Positions 17,201 to 23,140 of a stretch of 23,140 nucleotides of DNA are shown in pieces. The position numbers were made by a program, and so were the translations under genes. Source of the DNA: Nemertoderma westbladi (taxonomy: Eukaryota; Xenacoelomorpha; Nemertodermatida; Nemertodermatidae); contig JAUCBJ010005526.1 in the NCBI GenBank assembly GCA_032718475.1, positions 1 through 23,140 on the forward strand, given 5' to 3'. Numbering within the stretch: the stretch's first letter is position 1; every line of letters begins with the position of its first letter. The notes under the pieces are model-generated. The model worked only from the letters and a program-made list of their open reading frames with translations, was not told the origin of the DNA and searched no databases.

Positions 17201-19442
17201 TTTCTTACCTATAAGTATCAACTCATTACTATTGGCTATTATTTTCTTACCTATAAGTAACAACTCATTACTATTGGCTAATATTTTCTTACCTATAAGT
17301 AACAACTCATTCTCTAGTCTCTTGAGGTCATCCTTGGCCGCTGTGTAAACAATATAGAAACCCCGAGCGTCACGAACATGGATACGGCCGTCAGAGAATG
17401 TATAGAAATCATCGTGATTATCGATATCGCTAAATTCCATAAACGAACTTTCCGACACCTAAAATAATGAGAGGCACTCAGCGGCGGTTTCATGCAAGTT
17501 ACATTTATTAAAGATCAAACAGCAATATATTACAGTCAAAACAAGCAATTCTTTCTTTTCAAGCAATTATTACACTCAAAATCATTGAAATTTATTGCAT
17601 TTACTGAAACTAACCTTCATGTCAGCTGGGGTGCTGTGTAAGTATTGGTGTGAAGGCAGACCCCCACTGCCACCCTGGTTGCCATGGTAATGAACGTTAA
17701 ACTGGTGATCCTGAGAATGACTTGGTCTGTCGCGAGTATTGTCCAAGGATAAGCCAGCATCTTGAATTGTCAAAGTTCGTTCAACCGACCTAAATAAATA
17801 ATGAGATATGATGTTATAGCATCATTGAGTTTCCAAGTTGTTGTTTCAAATGTCACAAGTAGATTTACCTCTCATTAATGAGTTATGGGCATCAATAACA
17901 TTTTAAGTTTGTAAAATTGAAAATGGGGAGAACGGAAGGATCTTGAACTAAATTAATATGATAGGCCTAGGCGGTACACATGGAGTAATGTAAGAGTTGC
18001 GACGTGAAACTGTTCGCTCACCGGTAATAGTTGAGGACGGCTAGGCAGTTTCTTTTAAGATCGCGAATTCTCAGATGTCGGAGATTAAGAAACGATAAGT
18101 ATCCACCCTGTAGACTAGCTGGGTCTAGAGATGACTCATTACCATCGTCCAAACCTAAGGGAACACACAAAGTCCTTAGATACCAAAATATATGGCAACT
18201 GTACCAATCAAAAAATGTCAATTATCCATCCTCCTCTCGGAATCACTTGACTACCACTAACACTTCCAGGGTGGTTTACAGGTTACGCGTCTCCCTGTAC
18301 CAGCTGCTGTTTGTTCTGGCTGTTTTCCCCAGTGGTATAACGTCCCGGCCCCACTGGTTTATTCTCGCAACACTTCTTCCCGAAGGCCGACTACTGGTTT
18401 TCTCTTCATTCTCTCTTCCATGTTTCTCTCTACTCGCCGCGATAGGAACTTCTTCAATATATCATGAATTTGCAGCATTCTTTGTAAGCCTTGAGGTATA
18501 GGGCGCCGTTCAGTTCCACTAATTTACAATAAGTTATCCACGTCAATTAAATTGCGACAAGTACCACGGATACCACTACACACACATTCCTATGATTTAT
18601 TTATTTAAAGTTTATAAGATTACTGATTGCTGATTACAGCTGTACCGGTCGATGATACCGATAATAACATGTATTTCTCAAATCATAAAACTTTTCACTT
18701 ATAATTATGGTATTATCCCTGAACGGCAAGTTTGGTAATCTTGTATTTGTTTCCTCGACTTTTGCAAACTCGTGCGAATGACTTTACACAACTCGGGGAA
18801 AAAATCTGATTGGCTTGAGTGATTTCTATACCTACTAACAGTGATCCAATCAAGTTTGTTTACCCAATATGATCCGCTAAATTACGGAAACAAACATGAT
18901 TGGATGTTGGTTGATATACATAGAAACCACTACAGCCAGTTAGATTTGTTTCTTGAGTTTTGTAAAGTCGTTCGAACAAATTTGCAAATGTCGGTGAAAC
19001 AAAAAAAATATTACAAAACTGGCCGCTCGGGGCCGCCATAGACAGAAAGGGAATTTTTAAGAATACCATGTAGGAAGACCTTGACGACCTTGTTATGTTA
19101 GAGGAGCAGAATCTGCTAAATAAAGTCGTCAAAAACGTAAAGTGCAAAGTAAGGTTCTCTTCGGCCGTTAGACCAGGGATTACGCTGACGACTTATTTCC
19201 AGTCCCCCCCAGAACTACCCTCTCTAGAGGAAATTGTTACCCTATAAACGCACAATAGATACTGTCTCACTCACACATTCATACTCACCCAATAGTTGCA
19301 TAGTTTCCATGTAATCGTAGTCATCCTGCGATGTTTTCCCCAAGTTTAGATTGTGATTGCTCTTCTGTTTTCTCATTATCTCATCAATTTTCACGCTATC
19401 CACGTGTTTGTCATCAAAATCAACGGCTGTTTCTTCTTCCAG
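5011..19442 (-). CDS. Multi-exon large coiled-coil protein gene, partial at both ends (tentatively CCDC162/DUF4549-like)
   Basis: Fourteen exons join with conserved phase: 19289-19442, 18022-18154, 17615-17789, 17293-17458, 14444-14583, 13787-13956, 13546-13675, 13313-13442, 12458-12688, 12066-12273, 8663-8830, 7339-8108, 5583-5800 and 5011-5235 (3018 nt, 1006 codons, no internal stop). All introns are GT-AG. The product is a soluble, mostly helical protein rich in Leu, Arg and Glu, with motifs such as HLRIRDLKRNCLAVLNYYR, ILEFHPTMG, LLELITLRHR and VLLNIWFLPHFSEVL. I recognise no enzyme motif, signal peptide or membrane segment. The overall pattern recalls CCDC162-type proteins, found mainly in organisms with motile cilia; that assignment rests on memory of the family and is tentative. 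True start and stop are not visible. The introns carry most of the window's repeats. Confidence 0.85.
5415..5600 (-). repeat. 40-bp tandem repeat duplicating the exon 13 5' splice site
   Basis: The exon end CCTTATAGTCCAGTACAG|GT recurs 40 bp into the intron as CCCGTGCAGTCCAGTACAG|GT with a perfect donor core, followed by two more diverged copies toward 5415. With a 40-bp period, use of the second donor would shift the frame by one relative to exon 14. Confidence 0.85.
5583..5800 (-). CDS. Exon 13 of the coiled-coil gene
   Basis: Acceptor TTTGTGTTTCAG, donor ACAG|GTAGGC. Entered at phase 1 it reads VCRKSLALVLRISSALHDIL, HFLAAYARCGSSVSRRG, then a charged helix ASELLDLQKQLDNLDDPYS, ending PVQ at phase 0. 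The exon end and donor are duplicated in the adjacent 40-bp array. Confidence 0.88.
6005..7000. repeat. 33-bp minisatellite with 24-27-bp short units
   Basis: Plus unit CGTGCCATTTTAACC followed by TTCTCCTTTTCCTTATAA, about 28 copies including units that lack the CTTTTC segment. Because unit lengths are multiples of three and lack stops, long frames are open on both strands (minus MARYKEKEEVK and HVIRKRRRLKW periods, plus CHFNLLLFLIT). None connects to splice-compatible exons, so I treat it as intronic repeat. Sense units contain GARRAGGTTAAAATGG. Confidence 0.93.
7001..7338. other. Intron 12, non-repeat part
   Basis: Single-copy AT-rich sequence between the exon 12 donor and the 33-bp array; nothing coding seen. 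Confidence 0.4.
7339..8108 (-). CDS. Exon 12, the largest exon of the coiled-coil gene
   Basis: Acceptor AACTTATCAG, donor GATG|GTAAGT; 770 nt, phase 2 to phase 1. Order: a helical segment SVMELLSNGGVENLQV; a Ser/Thr/Arg linker with RSRSTSTTYSLGQAG; KLPESFVSIQMVKMCLRDQM; a coiled-coil helix KSQSEMAKLKRRLLRMFNA; NVNSMLMLLESFPQLRDSHF; an acidic-basic loop with NENLSPDDDG; and SSNGRVLLNIWFLPHFSEVL. This exon gives the best support for the tentative family call. The in-frame ATG at 8092 is internal, not a start, because the acceptor phase fits exon 11. Confidence 0.92.
8109..8662. other. Intron 11, AT-rich
   Basis: Very AT-rich, with TTATTATTATT-type simple sequence; no coding or repeated element recognised. 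Confidence 0.5.
8663..8830 (-). CDS. Exon 11 of the coiled-coil gene
   Basis: Acceptor GTATGCGTCTAG, donor CAG|GTTATC. The first base completes Arg; then CIQFEYASYKEDADKSRMM, LDLQDEEGTLDRYVPSHLT and LAIHDVEEQQVGCFSF plus two bases. The donor has T at +3. Confidence 0.88.
8913..12025. repeat. 16-bp satellite array, about 3.1 kb
   Basis: Unit AACGTATTAGAAACCT (plus) repeated roughly 190 times with point variants, 14-15-bp short units and a TAATTAACATATTAGAACC variant class. A larger segment is duplicated: ACCTTTTCTAACGTACTAG occurs at 10061 and 10906, with the surrounding variant order conserved, so a block of about 0.85-0.95 kb has been copied. The array fills almost all of the intron between exons 10 and 11. 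On the sense strand each unit reads AGGTTTCTAATACGTT. Confidence 0.97.
12066..12273 (-). CDS. Exon 10 of the coiled-coil gene
   Basis: Acceptor TTATTTTTTAG|GTGAAAG, donor CTAAG|GTAATT. Entered at phase 1: GESLTQEELSAKKSLREKTD, then AILSIWCQLLELITLRHRL and a further helix to GFDEFHLFL plus two bases. No ATG near its start and no terminal stop, so it is not evident as a plain ORF. Confidence 0.87.
12458..12688 (-). CDS. Exon 9 of the coiled-coil gene
   Basis: Strong acceptor TTTCTTTTTCAAG, donor ATAG|GTAGGT (a second GTAAAT site lies four bases on but gives the wrong phase). Reads GLVSRVHEALNSAYRQAQYV, then a charged helix EEIELKRRVLEAAVRECDAM and EPAGSSFSLNTQKCLF, ending FIGEI plus one base. 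Confidence 0.88.
12807..13006. mobile_element. MITE-like element with 24-bp terminal inverted repeats
   Basis: ATGTGAAGAATACCAGGATT... at 12807-12830 is inverted, with one mismatch in 24, at 12983-13006. The 200-bp body is AT-rich and non-coding. An extra copy of the 16-bp end CTGGTATTCTTCACAT sits at 13044-13059. Similar CCCATTTTTG sequence flanks the outer copies. No transposase is present. Confidence 0.65.
13115..13320 (-). repeat. 20-21-bp array of donor-like units after exon 8
   Basis: On the sense strand, units of the form CCAAAATGGGTTAGTTTCGTT follow the exon 8 end CAATGG|GTTAGT. Cores of the form ATGG/ATTG|GTTAGT or GTTAAT recur about seven times. Units nearest the exon are diverged, the distal ones nearly uniform. 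The stop TAG inside each GTTAGT ends the coding frame, so read-through would truncate the protein. Confidence 0.8.
13313..13442 (-). CDS. Exon 8 of the coiled-coil gene
   Basis: Acceptor CCGTTACAG|ATAACACG, donor ATGG|GTTAGT. It starts at phase 0 with ITRNNKNNSLGLPYRL, continues VTRQPVCLQSSRSLL and ends YVDILEFHPTMG at phase 1, exactly the phase needed by exon 9. It has no start codon and is too short to stand out as an ORF; it was found by resolving a phase mismatch between exons 7 and 9. Immediately downstream is an array of donor-like repeats. Confidence 0.82.
13546..13675 (-). CDS. Exon 7 of the coiled-coil gene
   Basis: Acceptor TTATCACAG, donor AAG|GTTAGG. The first base completes Lys; then IDRKSSYFVKTYRAESVCLL and LILEKHIDSQREYLAK, an amphipathic helix. 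It ends at phase 0, matching exon 8. Confidence 0.87.
13787..13956 (-). CDS. Exon 6 of the coiled-coil gene
   Basis: Acceptor ATTAATAG|GTGGACC, donor AAA|GTTAGT. Strong coding character: VDRFGVLLDLWNCHSMYLDN, then VDVYMEAYHHVTDMHEKRR and CITNIIQAKPK. Leu/Val-rich helices suggest a folded helical-repeat segment. It begins at phase 0 and ends at phase 2; the donor has T at +3. Confidence 0.88.
13957..14443. other. Intron 5, no feature
   Basis: AT-rich single-copy sequence; nothing coding or repetitive recognised. Confidence 0.4.
14444..14583 (-). CDS. Exon 5 of the coiled-coil gene
   Basis: Acceptor TTCGTTTCAG, donor CAA|GTAAGT. Entered at phase 1, it completes Gly, then reads SYYVERDRERRFVKGAYPG and a basic segment HSVNKRKSSL, ending SYSHVQ at phase 0. 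Confidence 0.85.
14584..15067. other. Intron sequence before the 43-bp array
   Basis: AT-rich, with stray partial copies of the 43-bp unit at about 14830-14900 and a short (TA)n tract near 15025-15040. A minus frame at 14705-15010 has no coding support. Confidence 0.5.
15068..15621. repeat. 43-bp minisatellite, about 13 copies
   Basis: GC-richer unit (core TTGTCTGCATGGCTAGCCG followed by TTGGTTGATTACCTTCCGCC) repeated with only single-base variants, mainly GAC/GGC/GAT at the unit joint. Partial copies lie upstream at about 14830-14900. The period of 43 is not a multiple of three, so it is not coding. On the host sense strand each unit contains GGAAGGTAATC and ACAAGGTCGG. Confidence 0.95.
15638..15731. 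repeat. 94-bp direct repeat, copy A (3' of RT)
   Basis: Runs from CCCAATAACC to GGTAGAC and matches the copy at 16825-16918 at every base as I read it. It contains the near-palindrome GTTAGGTTACCTAAC, able to form a 6-bp stem with a 3-base loop. Confidence 0.92.
15780..16829 (-). pseudogene. 5'-truncated non-LTR retrotransposon reverse transcriptase (RTE-like)
   Basis: An open frame of about 349 codons encodes the C-terminal part of a LINE reverse transcriptase. GVLQGDTLAPFLF lies at residues 36-48 and the catalytic FADD at 91-94 within LTDLDFADDLG. Thumb and tail motifs follow: LGSWIRKSGEDLRIRKGKAW, LLYGSPCWALT and LRFAGHCFRREDQ. The endonuclease domain and the N-terminal RT motifs, including the first catalytic Asp region, are absent, and the frame opens inside a flanking 94-bp repeat. 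It therefore cannot be an active element by itself. The motif style is that of RTE/RTEX-type elements common in marine invertebrates. It sits in the intron between exons 4 and 5, in the same orientation as the host gene. Confidence 0.9.
16825..16918. repeat. 94-bp direct repeat, copy B (5' of RT)
   Basis: Identical to 15638-15731 and in the same orientation. The RT frame begins within the last bases of this copy. Together the two copies bracket 1093 bp holding the RT fragment. Either they are terminal repeats of the inserted unit or copy B is the 3' tail of an upstream copy in a head-to-tail array. Confidence 0.92.
16919..17140. other. Intronic spacer between the RT fragment and the exon 4 repeat
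   Basis: AT-rich with CTGTACTACAGTA-type short palindromes; no coding or RNA feature seen. Confidence 0.4.
17141..17308 (-). repeat. 42-bp tandem repeat duplicating the exon 4 5' splice site
   Basis: Sense units read as NELLLIGKKILANS (14 codons) with the splice core CTTATAG|GTAAGA in each. Two full units follow the exonic copy, then one internally deleted unit of 30 bp (LIGKKILANS) whose donor is weakened to GTAAAA, then a last partial copy ending at a stop near 17129. Unit length and the deletion both preserve reading frame. Confidence 0.9.
17293..17458 (-). CDS. Exon 4 of the coiled-coil gene, with four tandem in-phase donors
   Basis: Acceptor ATTTTAG|GTGTCGG. It encodes VSESSFMEFSDIDNHDDFYT, then a beta-like segment GRIHVRDARGFYIVYTA and a helix KDDLKRLENELLLIG. 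The first donor is CTTATAG|GTAAGA at 17292. The exon end plus donor lies in a 42-bp tandem repeat, so further donors start at 17250, 17208 and 17178. Each extends the exon by a multiple of three (42, 84, 114 nt), the frame stays open, and phase 1 is retained. Which donor is used cannot be told from DNA. Confidence 0.85.
17615..17789 (-). CDS. Exon 3 of the coiled-coil gene
   Basis: Acceptor TTTATTTAG|GTCGG, donor AAG|GTTAGT. It begins with the third base of an Arg codon, reads SVERTLTIQDAGLSLD, then a His/Gly/Ser-rich, probably disordered stretch (HYHGNQGGSGGLPSHQ), ending TPADMK at phase 0. The donor has T at +3. Confidence 0.85.
17790..18021. other. Intron 2
   Basis: Short AT-rich intron with no additional feature. 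Confidence 0.4.
18022..18154 (-). CDS. Exon 2 of the coiled-coil gene
   Basis: Acceptor TTCCCTTAG before GTTTGGAC, donor CG|GTGAGC. Entered at phase 1 it reads GLDDGNESSLDP, then a basic amphipathic helix FLNLRHLRIRDLKRNCL, ending LNYY plus two bases. The exon starts with GT, so the 3' splice junction reads TTAG|GTTT. A plus-strand frame over 18031-18501 is its shadow. Confidence 0.88.
18287..18518 (-). pseudogene. Frameshifted, probably dead or skipped exon (relic)
   Basis: After an acceptor AAATTAG the phase left by exon 1 reads VELNGALYLKAYKECCKFM and meets TGA near 18457. A second frame then reads LKKFLSRRVERNMEERMKR and REEVLRE to a TAA near 18361. A third reads INQWGRDVIPLGKTARTN to a possible phase-1 donor C|GTAACC at 18286. 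All three stretches look like the same helical protein as the rest of the gene. Each shift equals one missing base (or two extra; the first lies in an ATATAT run), so an undamaged version would be 234 nt, phase 1 to phase 1. Skipping it joins exon 1 to exon 2 in frame. Assembly error is the main alternative. Confidence 0.6.
18715..19030. mobile_element. Foldback / MITE-like inverted repeat
   Basis: Left arm (about 18715-18866) and right arm (about 18886-19030) are inverted copies at roughly 75-80% identity. For example TTTGCAAACTCGTGCGAATG on the left corresponds to the complement of CGTTCGAACAAATTTGCAAA on the right. About 20 bp separate the arms. Outer ends are GC-rich (CCTGAACGGC / GCCGCTCGGGG). 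It lies in the first visible intron and lacks a transposase. Confidence 0.7.
19289..19442 (-). CDS. Exon 1 (first visible exon) of the coiled-coil gene
   Basis: Acceptor TTTTTAG at 19449-19443, donor G|GTGAGT at 19288-19283. It encodes 51 codons plus one base, acidic at first (LEEETAVDFDD) and ending DYMETMQLL. It opens at phase 0 and ends at phase 1, fitting both the next intact exon and the damaged exon at 18518. An upstream exon must exist because this one begins at an acceptor. Confidence 0.85.
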
Positions 19443-20400
19443 CTAAAAATATAAATATAATTTTTTTTATTATAGGATTAATACAATAAATATGTTATAA
19501 TTTGTGTAATCGTATTGTTTTTATGTTTAGAAAGCATTTTAATATTTTATCTATCGGAATTATTCAAACTTTCACTTTAACTTTTAACTCAAGGGCTCGA
19601 TCGCTGGATGTGGTGTGGGTGGATGTATCGCATGAGTGTGAGGTGGAGCAGGTTGGGCTGTAGGATATTCGCATTGTTGTAGTGTCCCGACGCAAGAGAC
19701 TTTTATAAGTTTGTGCTTACGAAAACCCAGGCCCATACCACAGGCTTTTGCCGTGAAGTAAAAGGCAGTGTTGAATAGTTAGTGTGGCGTCTTCCCCGCC
19801 TTATAATGGGTCTGCTGGGAGGTGGTCTTCTTCGGGGGACCCAACAACGACCGACACATTGTCGGTGGTCGGTGAGCTGGTTACTTTGTTGTCTTTGCTT
19901 GGCTTACTTTGTTTGTTTAATCAAATATAGTATATCCATTGATAAAAGCCAGTATCTGATATAAGCCAATATCGGCAACCGGCAATCCAGTAAGTTGAGT
20001 TTATAAATCATATCAATCAATATCTCTTAAAAACCTCCAGCTGATTATGTGTGGGTGTTGAATAATAAAACCAAATCTAATTATCACTATTGAACAGCTA
20101 GATCGCACAAAATAGGAATACAGTACTGTGGGCCTACACTGTACTGTGTAGTATATACTGTACAATCAACATTATTATATCCTTCAAGCAAATATATTTA
20201 GCAATTAGTAATTATTAGTACCGGTATGTCATCTACTGTATTTCTTTTTATTATTAGCCCCAAATTTCACAAATAGTTGGCAATTCGAGAATTCACATTC
20301 AACTGTTGAAATTGGAATATTTTGATTTTTAATTTTGAACATTTTGAAATAAAAAATATTGAGTAGAAAACTTTAATTTTGAAAACATAAATGTAGTTAT
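19443..20400. other. Upstream intronic or intergenic region
   Basis: No exon recognised. Contains a perfect 7-bp stem, 3-base loop hairpin ACCGACA-CAT-TGTCGGT at 19850-19866 inside a GC-richer 250-bp stretch, then AT-rich sequence. A short plus frame at 19782-19964 has no support. Confidence 0.4.
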
Positions 20401-20570
20401 TGTGGAAAATTCTGTTAGGATTCCATGTCCCTGATTAGTGTAAGGGCCGGACTGCGTTGAACGATGAGCTGGGCCAATCATAGGGCACGACGTACTTCAT
20501 TGCTCAATTGTGAAGCTGTGGAAAATTTTGTTTAGTTTCCATGTGCAATTTCTAGTATAAAAGGCCGGTT
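20401..20570 (+). promoter_or_regulatory. LTR-like promoter module with internal duplication and TATA box
   Basis: A block starting TGTGGAAAATTCTGTT at about 20400 recurs at 20517 as TGTGGAAAATTTTGTT, and both continue through TTCCATGT to GGCCGG. In the second copy the intervening AGTGTAAGG has become AGTATAAAAGG, giving a TATAAAAG box at 20556-20563. This resembles a U3 region or solo LTR; I could not identify a partner LTR, primer binding site or target duplication. Confidence 0.4.
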
Positions 20571-21480
20571 TGCCTTTGGTTATCACCTAATCGCTTCACT
20601 TCGTTATGATTTTGTATAACGTTACTCTATCCTTTTATTCTTGTAAAATTAGTTTATTCGGTTTCTTGTTGAAACTTACTTTGATAAATCCTTTGTTAAA
20701 ACTGTAAATATACTGCAATTTCCTGACATGTTTTCTTTTGGTCCGACTTCGGGACAGCCGAACACCAGGGAGATGGCAGCCTAGACCGTTAGGCCGTAAG
20801 CAACGCAGGGAAGGGATGTCCACAACACGCTAGCGCCCACATTGGATCGACCGCGCACCCCCTTTGCCCCTTCGAAATACTCCACTTGCTATGCAGCGCC
20901 CGCTTTGTGAGAAGGTAAGACTTTGTTCGACGCCCTTGCCCGCCGTAAGACCTATAGATCAGGGTAAGCGTGACACCGCACTGGACGCCGCAAATTTAGG
21001 ATCAAATAATTATATCCAGACAACCCCACCCCTCTTGTCAAGTCCTACGAACCCCTGGGTTAACCTGTACTTCCTACAGGTGCGAACTATTGCCATTCGT
21101 CAGTACGCGAGTACACATTAGGTACGGACAGCATACGTTCCATAATTTAGTGATTCATAGCACTGACTGTTTGGTACCGGTTCGCTTTGTAGAACGTACA
21201 TTAGTACCCCCCCCCCCCCCCTGTCTGGAGTTAGCTATTTGATCAGGCAAGGAGCATTTCTGCTACCGGCACACTGCTTGGCCTAGGGAGGTTTATTAAT
21301 ATCCTACCGCGCCTTGCCACGTACTGATAGGTATTGCTGCTAACTACCGCAGCAACAAAGTTCTAGAATTAAATTAGTATACCAGATCAGCTAACGTACG
21401 GTAGCGATTAACCCCTATTCTTATCTTACAACCAGAATCTGGTATTAGTGCCGATCACGGGTGTAGTTACTAACACTGTG
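20571..21480. other. Non-coding region with a 15-bp poly-C run
   Basis: GC-richer sequence with no convincing coding frame, a run of 15 C at 21207-21221, and an ACCGGT site like those at the left end. Confidence 0.4.
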
Positions 21481-21517
21481 GTTGCCCATTGGGTTGTGGA
21501 TAGGAAGGAGAGAGCTT

Positions 21518-21540
21518 TGACGTCATTCGTGAGTATAAAG
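21518..21540 (+). promoter_or_regulatory. CRE palindrome followed by TATA box
   Basis: TGACGTCA at 21518-21525 and TATAAAG at 21534-21540 are spaced like a compact pol II promoter. No recognised gene lies downstream, so it may belong to a degraded retroelement. Confidence 0.35.
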
Positions 21541-23140
21541 TTCTACAAACGCGACTAGTTTATTTTAGTAGCTAGCGCACGGTATCATTTTAGTCAGAAA
21601 ATCACTAAAACCTAGTAAAAGGAATTACACGAAATTGTTTTATTTGTAACACACCCACACACACACGCCCTAAAACATATCGCCCTTAAAGTTCTACTAG
21701 CTATAGCGTACTATACATTACTTTAGGTGGAAATTATTTGTATTTGTAAAATTAGGATCTGATTTGATTGCGGCAAGATAAGGAGTATTTCACTTTCGTT
21801 ATTAAACTGTTGTTTGTCTGGACAACGGTATTGTTACATTTAGGCCTGACCCTTTAGACTGATTTCGTACAGGGGGATCAGTTATTGTTACATTTAGGCA
21901 CGACCTTTAGGCTGATTTCGACAGGGATGATCAGCATTGTTACACTAGGTCTGTTAACCACCTAGTTCGTATATAAACCATATAAATCACACCGCGGCAA
22001 GTTACTGTATTTAGGACTGTCAGTGATAGTTAGGATTCGCTGCGCGGGGATTGTTTTCCCGTGAGTTTGGTCTGTTACGGTAACTGTACATCTGCCTCAC
22101 CGGTTAGAGGACAGGTATCCTTCTGTCTAGTACGTAGGCATTAGACCCGCTCACGTACATAGAATAGATACAAGGCTCTGTTCCTCGCCAGTAGTCGTTT
22201 GTGTACTATATCTGTTTGTTTAGATATCCTGGACTGGGATTTGTTGTCAGATACTGTACAAGCCCGTATACATTACTAGAGTCTCATAGTAAGATACATC
22301 GTTACTAGGATCTGGTAAGCGGTATACTACTGGACCCTTACAGTAGGAAGTATTTATATAAGTTAGTATATAGTATTTCCGCCGTAGCGTATAATATAGA
22401 TAAATATTTGTTATACATGGTATACAGTTCCTAAAAACTCGATTCAGAGCTTTACTTGGTTTATGGAAATAATAGCAAGTTCTAATTTCGCTACGCCATA
22501 CTGTACCTTTTATTATAGATCAGGCCCGTATTGTGATCATAATATCTGGGGGGGCAGAGGCCAAATCTGGGGGGGGGGGGGGGGGGGTGCAAACCCATTA
22601 CTGGGATTTGGGGAGCATACAACCAAGTGAGAGTTAATTTAGTACATAAATATAATAAACATTGTTGAACGGTGTATGGGGCGAGCCACAAAGTTGGCGG
22701 AGCCTTGGCGAACTGACAATATTGGAGTATGTCAATAATGGCAAATAGTTGTTGACGTAACGATTTCATTAACATACCATTCAAATAACTTTGTTAGATT
22801 TAAAGCTGTCGAATTGAAAATTTGTAGGCATAAATATATCCAAAACTTGACATTATTTAGTGACTTTTGACACCAACAGTTCAACAGTCTCCTGCTAGAT
22901 GGCTACATGTCTAAACATTAAATGTCCTCCCATTTCTTTGCTTTTAATCCGTTTATTAGGAAACTTGGCAGAATTGTACTAGACCATTACCTGTGTCATT
23001 TAAACTGTTTCTGATATCTTAAAAATTGACTGGAGTTTTCCAGACTACCTCTAAGTGTAAAGTGATCAAAGGACATCTGCTTAGATGTTGCTTATATTTC
23101 TTTCGGGTTGAGACGGGAAAGGACCCACTTCAGGCATAAT
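21541..23140. other. Right-end non-coding region with poly-G run
   Basis: Contains an imperfect duplicated block with GTTACATTTAGGC and GACTGATTTCG at about 21830-21940 and a 19-G run at 22569-22587 preceded by a partial copy (ATCTGGGGGGGCAGAGGCC). No exon or RNA gene recognised. Confidence 0.4.

Noticed and set aside
18031-18501. 156-codon plus-strand ORF
   Set aside because: Antisense shadow of exon 2 and the damaged exon on the minus strand.
19850-19866. Short hairpin as terminator or small RNA
   Set aside because: A lone 7-bp stem in a eukaryotic intronic or intergenic region has no supporting context.

Overview
The window looks like nuclear DNA of an invertebrate animal. It is AT-rich, with one spliced gene broken into short exons by GT-AG introns, a truncated non-LTR reverse transcriptase, foldback/MITE-like elements, and an unusual load of tandem repeats. 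There are no operons, ribosome binding sites or prokaryotic signals. Phylum cannot be fixed from the sequence alone.

The central feature is a minus-strand gene. I can follow it through 14 exons between 19442 and 5011 (3018 nt, 1006 codons). Reading phase is conserved at all 13 junctions, and neither the true first nor the true last exon is visible. The protein is large and helical, with no signal peptide or membrane segment. From remembered family features it most resembles the CCDC162-like (DUF4549-type) coiled-coil proteins of ciliated eukaryotes; this family call is tentative. One further symmetric exon (18287-18518) appears broken by two frameshifts, and skipping it keeps the frame.

The introns are filled with repeats: a 33-bp minisatellite (about 6005-7000), a 3.1-kb 16-bp satellite (8913-12025), a 20-21-bp array (13115-13320), a 43-bp minisatellite (15068-15621), and a truncated reverse transcriptase between two identical 94-bp direct repeats (15638-16918). 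Two more arrays (42 bp at 17141-17308 and 40 bp at about 5415-5600) are tandem duplications of an exon end together with its working 5' splice site. Read on the sense strand of the gene, all of these repeats carry AGGT or a GT donor-like core. I consider this recurrent coupling of 5' splice sites to tandem repeats the most interesting signal in the window.

Left end (1-1156): a long intronless minus-strand reading frame starts at an ATG and runs off the window edge. It encodes an Ala/Glu/Arg-rich heptad-repeat coiled coil and may be a gag-like retroelement protein or an unrelated structural protein. Its upstream side (1157-3330) holds ACCGGT-bearing repeats and a 288-bp tandem duplication. Right end (19443-23140): no exons were recognised; it holds an LTR-like promoter module, a CRE-TATA pair, and long poly-C and poly-G runs.
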